Origin: Actinomadura sp. DC4
GTDB lineage: Bacteria > Actinomycetota > Actinomycetes > Streptosporangiales > Streptosporangiaceae
Reading direction: 5' to 3'
Assembly: GCF_030406325.1 (NCBI RefSeq)
Contig: NZ_JAUEQY010000020.1
Location: 1 to 64,000, forward strand
DNA: 64,000 nt
Shown here: positions 7,214-14,577 of the stretch, piece by piece
Position numbering within the stretch: position 1 is the stretch's first letter
Layout: each line of letters begins with the position of its first letter
Notes under the pieces: generated by a model
Database searches by the model: none
What the model was told of the DNA's origin: nothing
The model's input: only the letters and a program-made list of their open reading frames with translations
Translations under genes and position numbers: made by a program

Positions 7214-8209
7214 GTGAGTCGTAGTCGACAACTCAGTCCGTTGCCGGACGAACTTCCTCATGCGGTTCGCACGCTTCTGGGCGAGCTCCGCCTCCTGAAG
7301 GATCGCTCCGGCTACGATCTGCGCGCGCTCGCGAGCAAGACCCACGCCAGCCGTTCCTCCTGGGGCCGGTGGCTCTCCGGCGAGACCTGGATCCCGCGTG
7401 AGGCCGTGGCGAACATGGCCTCGCTCTGCGCGGGCGACGCCGACCATCTGAACGCCCTGTGGCAGCGTGCCGAGGACGAGCGGCGGGCACGGCAGTTCGC
7501 CGACGCGGCCGTGGTCAACGGTGCCTCCAGCCAGGTGAACGGCGAGGCCGCCACAGACGGGGCGACCCGCACGATGAGGACGGCCGGCGCCACGCTCCCC
7601 GGGGACCTGACGGCGTCCGGCGGGCAGCCGCCGGCGAAGTCACGCCGGAGTTTGATGATCTTCACGGGCATCGTGGTGGGCTGCGCCATCATCGGCGGCG
7701 CCGCGGGACTCGGCATCGGCCTGTCCCTGAGGGGCGGCCCGGCACAGGGCCCGCGTCCGTACACCCAGTGGCTGGCCAGACCCGAGGTGCTCTCGCGGCT
7801 CCAGATGTGGCACCCGCACAGCGACCAGCGGGTCCCGTACAGTCAGAGCCGCTCCTTCCAGGGGTACCGCACGGACGGCTCCGGCTACGCCTCGATGGCC
7901 CTCGGCCTCCCGACGCCGGGCCCGAACTCCCCGGACCTCGCGTCGGGTCAGTACAGCCACCGGATCACGCCCGCCGAGCTCCTGTCGGGCGACCTGATCA
8001 TCAATCCGACGGGCGACGCCGGGACCCGCCAGGTCATGATCTTCGACAAGTGGCTGGACGGCGACCGCAAGAAGTACTGGGTGTACCAGCAGAGACGCGG
8101 ATACGGCACCGACCACCTGGCGGTTTCCTTTCCGCTGGACGGGAGCAGTCAGTACCACGCGTACCGTCCACTCAACATCCACGACGTCGGCACACCCGGA
8201 CCGCCATGA
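7214..8209 (+). CDS. Membrane-anchored XRE-type regulator with inactive NlpC/P60 domain
   Basis: A 331-residue protein in three parts. Residues ~15-75 are an XRE-like helix-turn-helix (YDLRALASKTHASRSSWGRW) of the actinobacterial type. Residues 147-170 are a single membrane span after a basic stop (AKSRRS), placing the helix-turn-helix inside. Residues ~185-320 are outside and closely resemble the divergent hydrolase: MWHPHSDQRVPYSQ, GYRTDGSGYASMAL, SGDLIINPTG, RQVMIFDKW. The catalytic cysteine is Gly222, the histidine Gln273, and both candidate glutamates are Val290 and Gln292. It therefore cannot act as a hydrolase and probably serves as a ligand or wall-fragment sensor. The GTG start at 7214 follows a purine-rich stretch. 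Confidence 0.8.
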   Translation: MSRSRQLSPLPDELPHAVRTLLGELRLLKDRSGYDLRALASKTHASRSSWGRWLSGETWIPREAVANMASLCAGDADHLNALWQRAEDERRARQFADAAVVNGASSQVNGEAATDGATRTMRTAGATLPGDLTASGGQPPAKSRRSLMIFTGIVVGCAIIGGAAGLGIGLSLRGGPAQGPRPYTQWLARPEVLSRLQMWHPHSDQRVPYSQSRSFQGYRTDGSGYASMALGLPTPGPNSPDLASGQYSHRITPAELLSGDLIINPTGDAGTRQVMIFDKWLDGDRKKYWVYQQRRGYGTDHLAVSFPLDGSSQYHAYRPLNIHDVGTPGPP

Positions 8210-8353
8210 CGGTAATAGCGACTATGGTCGTTTATGGAATGCCGGGTTATGCTCTCGCTGCGATCGCGAAACGCACTTCTACGACTCCGCATAGGACGTC
8301 CGTCAATGGACCGCTCCCATGCCTATCCGCACTGTGAGTCAGGAGAGATGTCA

Positions 8354-8611
8354 ATGCCTGTTTCCCTGCGATCGCGCATCCGGGGCCGCTGGGTCGCCAA
8401 GGCTTCGGCCGCGACGATGGCCGCCGGCCTGGCCGTCGGCATGTTCGCCGGTCCCGCCTCGGCCGCGAACAACTCCTACTGGAGCACCTACTCGTCATTG
8501 TCGGCCTGCCGTGCGGAAGGCAACTACCTGGTGGCGCACCACATCGCGGTGAGCTGGGATTGCGAGCACGAGACGTCCACCTATTACTCCCTCTGGTACA
8601 CGCCCGCGTAG
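8354..8611 (+). CDS. Small secreted protein of unknown function
   Basis: An 85-residue precursor. A clear Sec signal has a basic N-region (RSRIRGRWVAK), a hydrophobic core and a PASA cleavage site at about residue 37, leaving a ~48-residue mature peptide. The mature part is rich in Tyr, Ser and Trp and has two cysteines (SACRAEG and SWDCEHE), which could form one disulfide. The ATG at 8354 is preferred over 8348 because GGAG at 8342 is then eight bases away. It lies 144 bases after the pseudo-hydrolase regulator on the same strand, so it may be controlled with it. No family is recognised. Confidence 0.75.
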   Translation: MPVSLRSRIRGRWVAKASAATMAAGLAVGMFAGPASAANNSYWSTYSSLSACRAEGNYLVAHHIAVSWDCEHETSTYYSLWYTPA

Positions 8612-8624
8612 CATTTCGGAAATT

Positions 8625-8654
8625 GAGCGGTCGCGGGGAAAACCGCGACCGCTC
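8625..8654. terminator. Bidirectional terminator between convergent genes
   Basis: A perfect 12-bp stem GAGCGGTCGCGG (8625-8636), loop GGAAAA, CCGCGACCGCTC (8643-8654). It lies between the small secreted protein and the convergent membrane protein, touching the stop codon of the latter. Confidence 0.8.
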
Positions 8655-9225
8655 ATCCGGTCGTCATGACGTTCCGGTTCTGGAAGGCGAACGGCGCGAG
8701 CCCGAGCAGGAACAGAACGGCCGACTCGGGAATGTAGTCCAGGTCGGCCGCGACGGTGGCGGTACCCGCCAGAATCAGGACCGGGGCCCACCAGGGGGCG
8801 ATCCGCGCCCGTGCGGTCGCCAGCAGGACGAGCAGCCCCAGCACGCCGACGTAGAAGAACACCGGCACGACGGTGTAGACGAGCGGTGTCAGCCCGGGGA
8901 CGCCCTGGATCCGTTCGCTGTAGTGGTGCTTGGCCGCCGCGTCCTCGGACAGCAGGCCGACGACGATGTCGATGCCGAACTGCACGCACGTCGCGACCAG
9001 CCCGACGGCGCCGATCGCGGCGAGGGCGTTCGCCGCGAGTCCGGGCGGGGCGAGCCGTCGCAGCCCGGCGATCACCCAGGCGAACAGGACCAGGCCGGCC
9101 AGCATCAGCGAATGCCCGAACGTCCAGCCGAATCCCGGCCCGTGCTGACCGCCCATCAGCCGGACCACGCCGTACGCGCCCATCAGGGCCGGGGCGGCGA
9201 GGTAGGAGACCTTGGTGAGGTTCAT
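8653..9225 (-). CDS. Multi-spanning membrane protein, unknown family
   Basis: A 190-residue protein with about six hydrophobic helices and short loops, beginning MNLTKVSYLAAPALMGAYGV. One longer extracytoplasmic loop (SEDAAAKHHYSERIQGVPG) is charged. No catalytic or transporter motif is visible. It resembles the small actinobacterial membrane proteins often annotated only as hypothetical. The ATG at 9225 is preceded by GGAG with seven bases spacing, rejecting a longer in-frame reading upstream. It is divergent from the second HspR-like regulator, which may control it. Confidence 0.72.
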   Translation of the reverse strand: MNLTKVSYLAAPALMGAYGVVRLMGGQHGPGFGWTFGHSLMLAGLVLFAWVIAGLRRLAPPGLAANALAAIGAVGLVATCVQFGIDIVVGLLSEDAAAKHHYSERIQGVPGLTPLVYTVVPVFFYVGVLGLLVLLATARARIAPWWAPVLILAGTATVAADLDYIPESAVLFLLGLAPFAFQNRNVMTTG

Positions 9226-9393
9226 GATGACTCTCCAGGAGGAACGAGGATCGATGCCCTCATCCTCGGGACGCGGCGGCCGCCTGTGATCGCCGGTGCG
9301 GGCGATCTTCGGTACTCCCTCGCGCGGGGGAGCCGGGCCGTTCTTCTCGTCGTGGGCGTGAATGAGATCGCAATGACCGGGGCCGCTCCACGC

Positions 9394-9408
9394 CTCTTGG
9401 TTAAAGAG
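9394..9408. promoter_or_regulatory. Palindrome CTCTT-N5-AAGAG upstream of MerR paralogue 2
   Basis: CTCTT (9394-9398) and AAGAG (9404-9408) flank GGTTA, about 50 bases before the MerR start at 9460. A candidate autoregulatory site in the divergent region 9226-9459, which holds no other supported feature. Confidence 0.35.
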
Positions 9409-9459
9409 CTCACAACCACAGGCGTGTGCGGGTCGTCGCCGGGCGCGGAGCATGCTGCG

Positions 9460-9816
9460 ATGTCTCGCGCGATGCTCACCGACGAAGAACACCTGCCGCG
9501 CTACTCGGTCGGCCAGGCGGCACAGATGCTCCGTACCCGGCCCAGGTTCCTGCACCGTCTCGACAGCTACGAGGTCGTCCGCCCCAGCCGTACGCCGGGC
9601 GGGCACCGGAGGTACTCCCGCCACGAGATAGGCCGGATCCGCCGCGTGATCCAGCTTGCCCAGGAGGGCATCACGCTCGTGGCCATCCGGCACATCGTCG
9701 TGCTGGAGAGAAGGGTCCGCGAGCTGGAGGCCCAGCGCGACGCCGCCTGGGAACGACTCACCGAACGCGACTCCCGCCAGCCCAAGATGCGAAGATCGCG
9801 CGTCCCTCCGATCTGA
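9460..9816 (+). CDS. MerR-family regulator, HspR-like (paralogue 2)
   Basis: A 118-residue regulator closely similar over its whole length to the protein at 802-1110: YSVGQAAQMLRTRPRFLHRL, VVRPSRTPGGHRRYSRHEI, LAQEGITLVAIRHIV and a leucine-rich C-terminal helix RRVRELEAQRDAAWERL. No effector domain or cysteines. Unlike paralogue 1 it has no chaperone gene beside it; its neighbours are membrane proteins. The ATG at 9460 has GGAG ten bases upstream; ATG 9472 is the alternative. The duplication suggests two heat- or envelope-stress regulators with diverged targets. Confidence 0.85.
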   Translation: MSRAMLTDEEHLPRYSVGQAAQMLRTRPRFLHRLDSYEVVRPSRTPGGHRRYSRHEIGRIRRVIQLAQEGITLVAIRHIVVLERRVRELEAQRDAAWERLTERDSRQPKMRRSRVPPI

Positions 9817-9825
9817 GGCGGTGGG

Positions 9826-10089
9826 TCACGGGCGTCGCTCGGCGGGGCAGAGGTCGTGCCGATGCATCCAGCGATGGGCGCGACCGTACGGGGGTCCGTG
9901 ATGACGCCGTGGCCACAGCCGGTCCGACTCGGGCGCGACGGCGGACGGCCGCGTGCTCGCCGGGCGGTTGTGCGCCATGATCACGGCGTTGAAGATCGGC
10001 CCGAGCGCCGTGATGACCGCGGTGACAATGACCAGAACGGCGCCATTGACGGCGCCTTTGCACGAAGTTGAGTCGTCGGGACCAGCCAT
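9826..10089 (-). CDS. Small single-span membrane protein
   Basis: An 87-residue hypothetical protein. One hydrophobic helix lies near the N-terminus (GAVLVIVTAVITALGPIFNA), after a short acidic start with one cysteine (DDSTSCKG), and a basic, proline- and arginine-rich tail follows. AAGGAAG precedes the ATG at 10089 (a GTG at 10092 also fits). It has no recognisable domain. Support is the membrane helix, ribosome site and lack of any better gene in the interval. It overlaps nothing and converges with the MerR gene. Confidence 0.5.
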   Translation of the reverse strand: MAGPDDSTSCKGAVNGAVLVIVTAVITALGPIFNAVIMAHNRPASTRPSAVAPESDRLWPRRHHGPPYGRAHRWMHRHDLCPAERRP

Positions 10090-10188
10090 CACGCTTCCTT
10101 GTACGGATTAGGATGGCCGATGATATCCAGCCGGTCGACTCTGTCGGCTGACGAACATCCAAACGCGTGGCATTGTACGAAAGATCGG

Positions 10189-10413
10189 TTATGTGTTGCC
10201 CAATTCATCCGATCTCGTCGCGCGGAAGGTATGTCCGACTACACCCCCAAGGGGGATATAAGCCAATAGGCTGCCGAAGAGTAGGAAGAACGCCCAGGTG
10301 GGAGCTTTTTGGCTGTACGCCAGGCACAGGCCGATCGTGGTGGAAACCGTCGCGCCTAACGTCAGGGCGTAGAAGATGGACCCGATTGTTCGCACTCGTG
10401 AGCGGCTCGCCAT
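10189..10413 (-). CDS. Small two-span membrane protein
   Basis: A 74-residue protein with two hydrophobic helices (YALTLGATVSTTIGLCLAY and WAFFLLFGSLLAYIPLGGVV) joined by a short SQKAPT turn, a basic N-terminus (ASRSRVRT) and a polar tail. It is too small for a family call. Base composition is less GC-rich than the neighbours, and the ribosome site is weak. The bases 10414-10568 upstream hold no gene but are relatively AT-rich and probably contain its promoter. Confidence 0.5.
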   Translation of the reverse strand: MASRSRVRTIGSIFYALTLGATVSTTIGLCLAYSQKAPTWAFFLLFGSLLAYIPLGGVVGHTFRATRSDELGNT

Positions 10414-10568
10414 GGGCTCGACTTTCTGTCTCGGGGAGTGTGGGGGATTACACCTACATGGGCGGGCTTGACTGTAGTAGTGCTGAAGATCTTTAACGGC
10501 GAAAACGGCACATGAGGATGGCTTTATGCCGTGATTCGCGTGCGATGTCGCGGTTTTCTGGCAGAGGA

Positions 10569-11096
10569 TCAGGGCGTACGGGACGCGTAGTGGCGGCGGG
10601 CCTTCGTGCGGTTGCCGCAGCGGCGCATCGAGCACCACTGGCGGTTGCGGGCCGGGGAGCGGTCGGCGAAGCGGATGCCGCAGTCGTCCGCCGCGCACAC
10701 GCGGAGCAGCTCGTTCCCCGTCAGCAGGTCGATCGCGTCCAGGGCCACCTGGCCCAGGGCGCTCGCCGCCGACCACGACGGTGGCACCGGTACGACGCGG
10801 CTCTCGTTCACCGTGATCCGGGGGCCGCGCGGCGCGTCCGCCGCCATCGCGTTCACCACCGCCGCGTCGGCCTCTTCCGGCGTCGCGAACGCCAGCGCGT
10901 CGATCGCTGCGCGCAGCCGCCGGGCGGCGTTCAGGGCGGCCTCGTCGACCGGGGCGTCCAGCAGGTCCGCCTCGCGCAGCCACCGGGCGAGGTCCTCCGG
11001 CGTGCGCAGGGTCTCCCGTGGGCCGATCACCCGGTCGCGGGCGGTGTTGAGGAGGTCGATGCTCGGCCGGCCGCCGTCCCATACCCAGTCGCCCAT
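10569..11096 (-). CDS. ABATE/CGNR zinc-finger transcriptional regulator
   Basis: A 175-residue protein with an N-terminal ABATE-like stress-sensing domain, beginning with the family sequence WVWDGGRPSIDLLNT. The C-terminal CGNR zinc finger has four ordered cysteines in RVCAADDCGIRF and QWCSMRRCGNRTKARRHY. This family acts as ligand-responsive DNA-binding regulators in actinomycetes. The ATG at 11096 lies inside the inverted repeat shared with the divergent alpha/beta hydrolase gene, which is its likely target. Confidence 0.88.
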   Translation of the reverse strand: MGDWVWDGGRPSIDLLNTARDRVIGPRETLRTPEDLARWLREADLLDAPVDEAALNAARRLRAAIDALAFATPEEADAAVVNAMAADAPRGPRITVNESRVVPVPPSWSAASALGQVALDAIDLLTGNELLRVCAADDCGIRFADRSPARNRQWCSMRRCGNRTKARRHYASRTP

Positions 11097-11144
11097 AACC
11101 CCATCATAGGGTTAGGGTCACTTCTAACCGTATAAGGAGGTTAG
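11096..11144. promoter_or_regulatory. Cluster of GGTTAG half-sites between CGNR regulator and hydrolase
   Basis: The 49-base divergent gap contains TAACCC (11096-11101), GGGTTA (11109-11114), CTAACC (11124-11129) and GGTTAG (11139-11144). They form overlapping inverted repeats TAACCC-N7-GGGTTA and GGTTAG-N8-CTAACC. The last copy overlaps the ribosome site AAGGAGG of the hydrolase. This is a strong candidate operator for the CGNR regulator, repressing both genes. Confidence 0.55.
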
Positions 11145-11145
11145 C

Positions 11146-11979
11146 ATGCCGATCGCCATCGTCAACGGGATCCGGATGTACTACCGGCAGCAGGGTGAGG
11201 GGCCGCTCCTCGTCCTCCTGCACGGCTGGCCGCAGACCGGGCACTGCTGGCGTCACCTCGTCGGCCCGCTCAGCCGTACGCACACCGTCGTCGTCCCCGA
11301 CCTGCGCGGATACGGCCGCAGCGAGATGACGCGCGACGGCCACGACAAGCGCACCAAGGCCGAGGATCTCCATCAGCTCATCCGGGCGCTCGGCCACGAG
11401 CGGGCGACCGTCGTCGGGCACGACCGCGGCGCGCGCGTGGCGCACCGGTGGGCGCTCGACCACCCCGGGGACGTCGAGCGGCTCGTCGTGATGGACATCA
11501 TCCCGACCCGCGAGATGTGGCGCCGCATGGACGCGGACCTCGCCCGCGGCACCTGGCACTGGCTCTTTCACCTGCAGCCCGACCTGCCCGAACTCCTCGC
11601 CGGCGCGAACGTCGGCGCCTACCTGAGGTACCTCATCGACGCCTGGTCCCACGTGCCGCTGCCGGAGGAGGACATCGCCGAGTACGTACGCGCGTTCGAG
11701 CGGCCGGGCGCGCTGCGGGCCGGCTTCGACGACTACCGCGCGGCCTTCCCCGCGGACGCCGAGCAGGACGACGCCGACCACGGAAGGAAGATCACCATGC
11801 CGCTGCTGGCCCTGTGGGGCGAGCACAGCTTCCTCCACTCGATCGACGCGCTGGAGGTCTGGCGCGACTACGCCGAAGACGTCAGCGGCGCGATGATCGA
11901 GGGCTGCGGCCACTTCCTCGCCGAGGAGCGCCCCGAGGCCGTGCTCGGGCGCCTGGAGGCGTTCCTCGGTGAGGAGTAA
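11146..11979 (+). CDS. Alpha/beta hydrolase, epoxide hydrolase / haloacetate dehalogenase-like
   Basis: A 277-residue cytosolic hydrolase. The oxyanion motif is LHGWPQT, the nucleophile elbow GHDRGARVAHR carries Asp in the GxDxG form typical of epoxide hydrolases and dehalogenases rather than esterases (Ser), and the late histidine is in EGCGHFLAEE. A cap domain rich in Trp lies between about 130 and 210. AAGGAGG precedes the ATG. It is divergent from the CGNR regulator and probably induced by its substrate through that protein. The true substrate is not readable. Confidence 0.88.
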   Translation: MPIAIVNGIRMYYRQQGEGPLLVLLHGWPQTGHCWRHLVGPLSRTHTVVVPDLRGYGRSEMTRDGHDKRTKAEDLHQLIRALGHERATVVGHDRGARVAHRWALDHPGDVERLVVMDIIPTREMWRRMDADLARGTWHWLFHLQPDLPELLAGANVGAYLRYLIDAWSHVPLPEEDIAEYVRAFERPGALRAGFDDYRAAFPADAEQDDADHGRKITMPLLALWGEHSFLHSIDALEVWRDYAEDVSGAMIEGCGHFLAEERPEAVLGRLEAFLGEE

Positions 11980-11982
11980 GAC

Positions 11983-13869
11983 TCACCCGACCGTACGGTG
12001 GACGTTCTCGACCTCGGACGGGCCCGGCTCGGCCTCGGCGATCCACGGGCCCGGGATCGACGGGTCGATGACGCCCTCCTCCTGCCAGGTGTAGCGGCCC
12101 TCCATGACCTTCTTGGCCAGCTTGGCGTCGAGGTCGTCCGTGTTGTTCCAGAGCTGGTCGAACAGCCGGCCGACGCGCACCTGCGCCTGCGCGCAGAAGA
12201 CCTCGGCCAGTTCGCATGCCTCCGGCCGGTCGTCGGCCTTGGCGCGGACGCAGACCGCACTCATCGCGAACAGCTCGGCGCCGATGTCGACCATCCGGCC
12301 GAGGAAGCCCTGCTTGCGCTCCAGCTTTCCCTGCCAGCGCCCGGCCGCGTAGAAGATCGAGCGCGCGAGCTTGCGCGAGGTGCGCTCGACGTAGCGCAGG
12401 TGCTTGGCCAGCGCCCCGAACTCGCCGTACGCGCCGGGCCGCTGCCCGGCGCCGGTGACCAGCGTCGGCAGCCACTTGGCGTAGAAACCACCCGCCTTGC
12501 GTACGGCCGCGGCCTTCTTGGGCAGGTCGGCGTCGGGGTCGATGATGTCGCCGGCCACCGACAGGTGCGCGTCCACCGCCTCGCGGGCGATGAGCAGCCG
12601 CATGATCTCCGACGAACCCTCGAAGATCCGGTTGATGCGCATGTCGCGGGCGAGCTGCTCGACCGGCACGCCGCGCTCGCCGCGGGCGGCGAGTGACTCG
12701 GCGGTCTCGTAGCCGCGTCCGCCGCGGATCTGGACCAGCTCGTCGGCGATGAGGAAGCCCATCTCCGAGGCGTACAGCTTGGCCAGCGCCGCCTCGATCC
12801 GGATGTCGCCGCGCTCCTCGTCCGCGAGCGTGCTGGACAGGTCGAGCATCGCCTCCAGCGCGTACGACGTCGCGGCGATGAAGGAGATCTTGGACGCGAC
12901 CGCCTCGTGCTCGCCGACCGGACGGCCCCACTGGACCCGTACGGCGGACCACTCGCGCGCGATCATCGTGCTCCACTTGGCCGCGCCGGCGCACATGGCA
13001 GGCAGCGAGAGGCGCCCGGTGTTCAGCGTGGTCAGGGCGATCTTCAGCCCCTGGCCCTCCTTGCCGATGCGGTTCGCGGCGGGCACGCGCACCTTGTGGA
13101 GGCGCGTGACGCCGTTCTCGATGCCGCGCAGGCCCATGAAGGCGTTGCGGTTCTCCACGGTGATGCCCTCCGCGGTCGCCTCGACGACGAACGCGGTGAT
13201 GCCGCCGCGGTGCTCCTCGGACTTGGGCACGCGGGCCATGACGACGAGCAGGTCCGCGACGACGCCGTTGGTGGTCCACAGCTTGACGCCGTCGAGCACG
13301 TAGTCGTCGCCGTCCGGGACCGCGCTCGTCCGCAGCCGCGCCGGGTCCGACCCGACGTCCGGCTCGGTGAGCAGGAACGCGCTGATCTCGTTCGCGCAGC
13401 GGGGCAGGTAGGTGCGCTTCTGTTCCTCGCTGCCGAACATCTTGACCGGCTGCGGCACGCCGATGGACTGGTGGGCCGACAGCATGGCGCCGAGCGCCGG
13501 GTGCGCGGACCCGAAGAGCATCAGCGCCCGGTTGTAGTAGAGCTGGCTGAGCCCGAGGCCCCCGTACTCCTCGGGGATCTTCATCCCGAACGCGCCGAGC
13601 GCCTTCAGCCCCTTGACGACGTCATCGGGGATGCGGGAGTCGTGTTCGATGATCCGGGCGTCCACCTTGGTCTCGCAGAACTCCCGGACGCGGGAGAGGT
13701 AGTCCTCTCCCTTGCGCCGCATCTCGTCCGAGCCCTCGGGATGCGGGTGGATCAGATCCAGCCGGAAGTCGCCGAGGAAGAGCTGCTTGCCGAAACTGGG
13801 CAGTTCCCACTCCGTCTGGCGGGCCTCTTCGGCCACACGCCGGGCGGTGCGTTCATCCACGTGTGTCAC
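11983..13869 (-). CDS. Acyl-CoA dehydrogenase, large FadE type with C-terminal extension
   Basis: An FAD-dependent beta-oxidation enzyme of about 628 residues, larger than the usual ~390 because of an extra C-terminal helical domain, as in very-long-chain acyl-CoA dehydrogenases. Visible are the FAD/substrate motif FLLTEPDVGSDPA, the loop DGVKLWTTNG, and the late signature IRGGRGYETAESLAARG followed by RDMRINRIFEGSSEIMRLLI. The start is taken as GTG 13869, with GAGG seven bases upstream; GTG 13878 is the alternative. The upstream gap 13870-13926 contains TACT-N4-AGTA and is shared with the divergent TMEM175 gene. Confidence 0.92.
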   Translation of the reverse strand: MTHVDERTARRVAEEARQTEWELPSFGKQLFLGDFRLDLIHPHPEGSDEMRRKGEDYLSRVREFCETKVDARIIEHDSRIPDDVVKGLKALGAFGMKIPEEYGGLGLSQLYYNRALMLFGSAHPALGAMLSAHQSIGVPQPVKMFGSEEQKRTYLPRCANEISAFLLTEPDVGSDPARLRTSAVPDGDDYVLDGVKLWTTNGVVADLLVVMARVPKSEEHRGGITAFVVEATAEGITVENRNAFMGLRGIENGVTRLHKVRVPAANRIGKEGQGLKIALTTLNTGRLSLPAMCAGAAKWSTMIAREWSAVRVQWGRPVGEHEAVASKISFIAATSYALEAMLDLSSTLADEERGDIRIEAALAKLYASEMGFLIADELVQIRGGRGYETAESLAARGERGVPVEQLARDMRINRIFEGSSEIMRLLIAREAVDAHLSVAGDIIDPDADLPKKAAAVRKAGGFYAKWLPTLVTGAGQRPGAYGEFGALAKHLRYVERTSRKLARSIFYAAGRWQGKLERKQGFLGRMVDIGAELFAMSAVCVRAKADDRPEACELAEVFCAQAQVRVGRLFDQLWNNTDDLDAKLAKKVMEGRYTWQEEGVIDPSIPGPWIAEAEPGPSEVENVHRTVG

Positions 13870-13926
13870 GACGATCACCTCACAAGGGAAGTTACTAGTC
13901 AGTACTTACCCGTGAGTAGCAAGAGC

Positions 13927-14577
13927 ATGCGACAAACTCCTCCCATGGATGGGAAACGGGCAGAAGCCTTCAGTGACGGCGTGTTCGCCGTGGCGATCAC
14001 CCTGCTCGTGCTGGAGCTCAAGGTGCCCGGCGGCGAGGGCACGCTGCTGCACCGGCTGCTGGAGATCTGGCCGTCCTACCTCGCGTACGCGGTGAGCTTC
14101 CTGACCGTCGGCATCATGTGGCTCAACCACCACACGATGTTCGCCCACATCGTCCGGGTGACCCGGCCGGTGCTGCTGCTCAACCTGCTGCTGCTCATGG
14201 TCGTCGCGATGGTGCCGTTCCCGACGGCGGTGATCGGCGAAGAGCTGGGCGAGCACCTGCGCGGCGACGACGCCAAGACCATCACGGTCGCGTACGGCCT
14301 GCTGATGATCGTCATGTCGATGTGCTTCTCCGCGGTGTGGTGGTACGTCGTGTTCCACCCGGGGATGCTCGACGAGCGGCTGACGCCGGAGGACGTACGC
14401 CGGTCGATCCCGAAGTTCGGATTCGGGCTGTTCGGCTACGTCCTCGCCACGGTCATGGGGCTCTTCTCACCGCTGACCTCGCTCGTACTCCTTGGTGTGC
14501 TCGGGCTGTACTACGCCTTCGAGCACCTGCCCACCCCGCGGAAGCTCGATCCGGACCCCGGTGCCGGTACCGGGTGA
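13927..14577 (+). CDS. TMEM175-family potassium channel-like protein
   Basis: A 216-residue membrane protein with about six spans. The diagnostic motif RAEAFSDGVFAVAITLLVLEL holds the F-S-D triplet that lines the pore in TMEM175 channels. The next conserved element is VGIMWLNHHTMF. Bacterial members have a single six-helix repeat and assemble as tetramers conducting potassium. The start could be 13927 or 13945; neither has a strong ribosome site. Its last 37 codons overlap, on the other strand, the 3' end of the histidine-kinase gene by 111 bases. Confidence 0.88.
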   Translation: MRQTPPMDGKRAEAFSDGVFAVAITLLVLELKVPGGEGTLLHRLLEIWPSYLAYAVSFLTVGIMWLNHHTMFAHIVRVTRPVLLLNLLLLMVVAMVPFPTAVIGEELGEHLRGDDAKTITVAYGLLMIVMSMCFSAVWWYVVFHPGMLDERLTPEDVRRSIPKFGFGLFGYVLATVMGLFSPLTSLVLLGVLGLYYAFEHLPTPRKLDPDPGAGTG

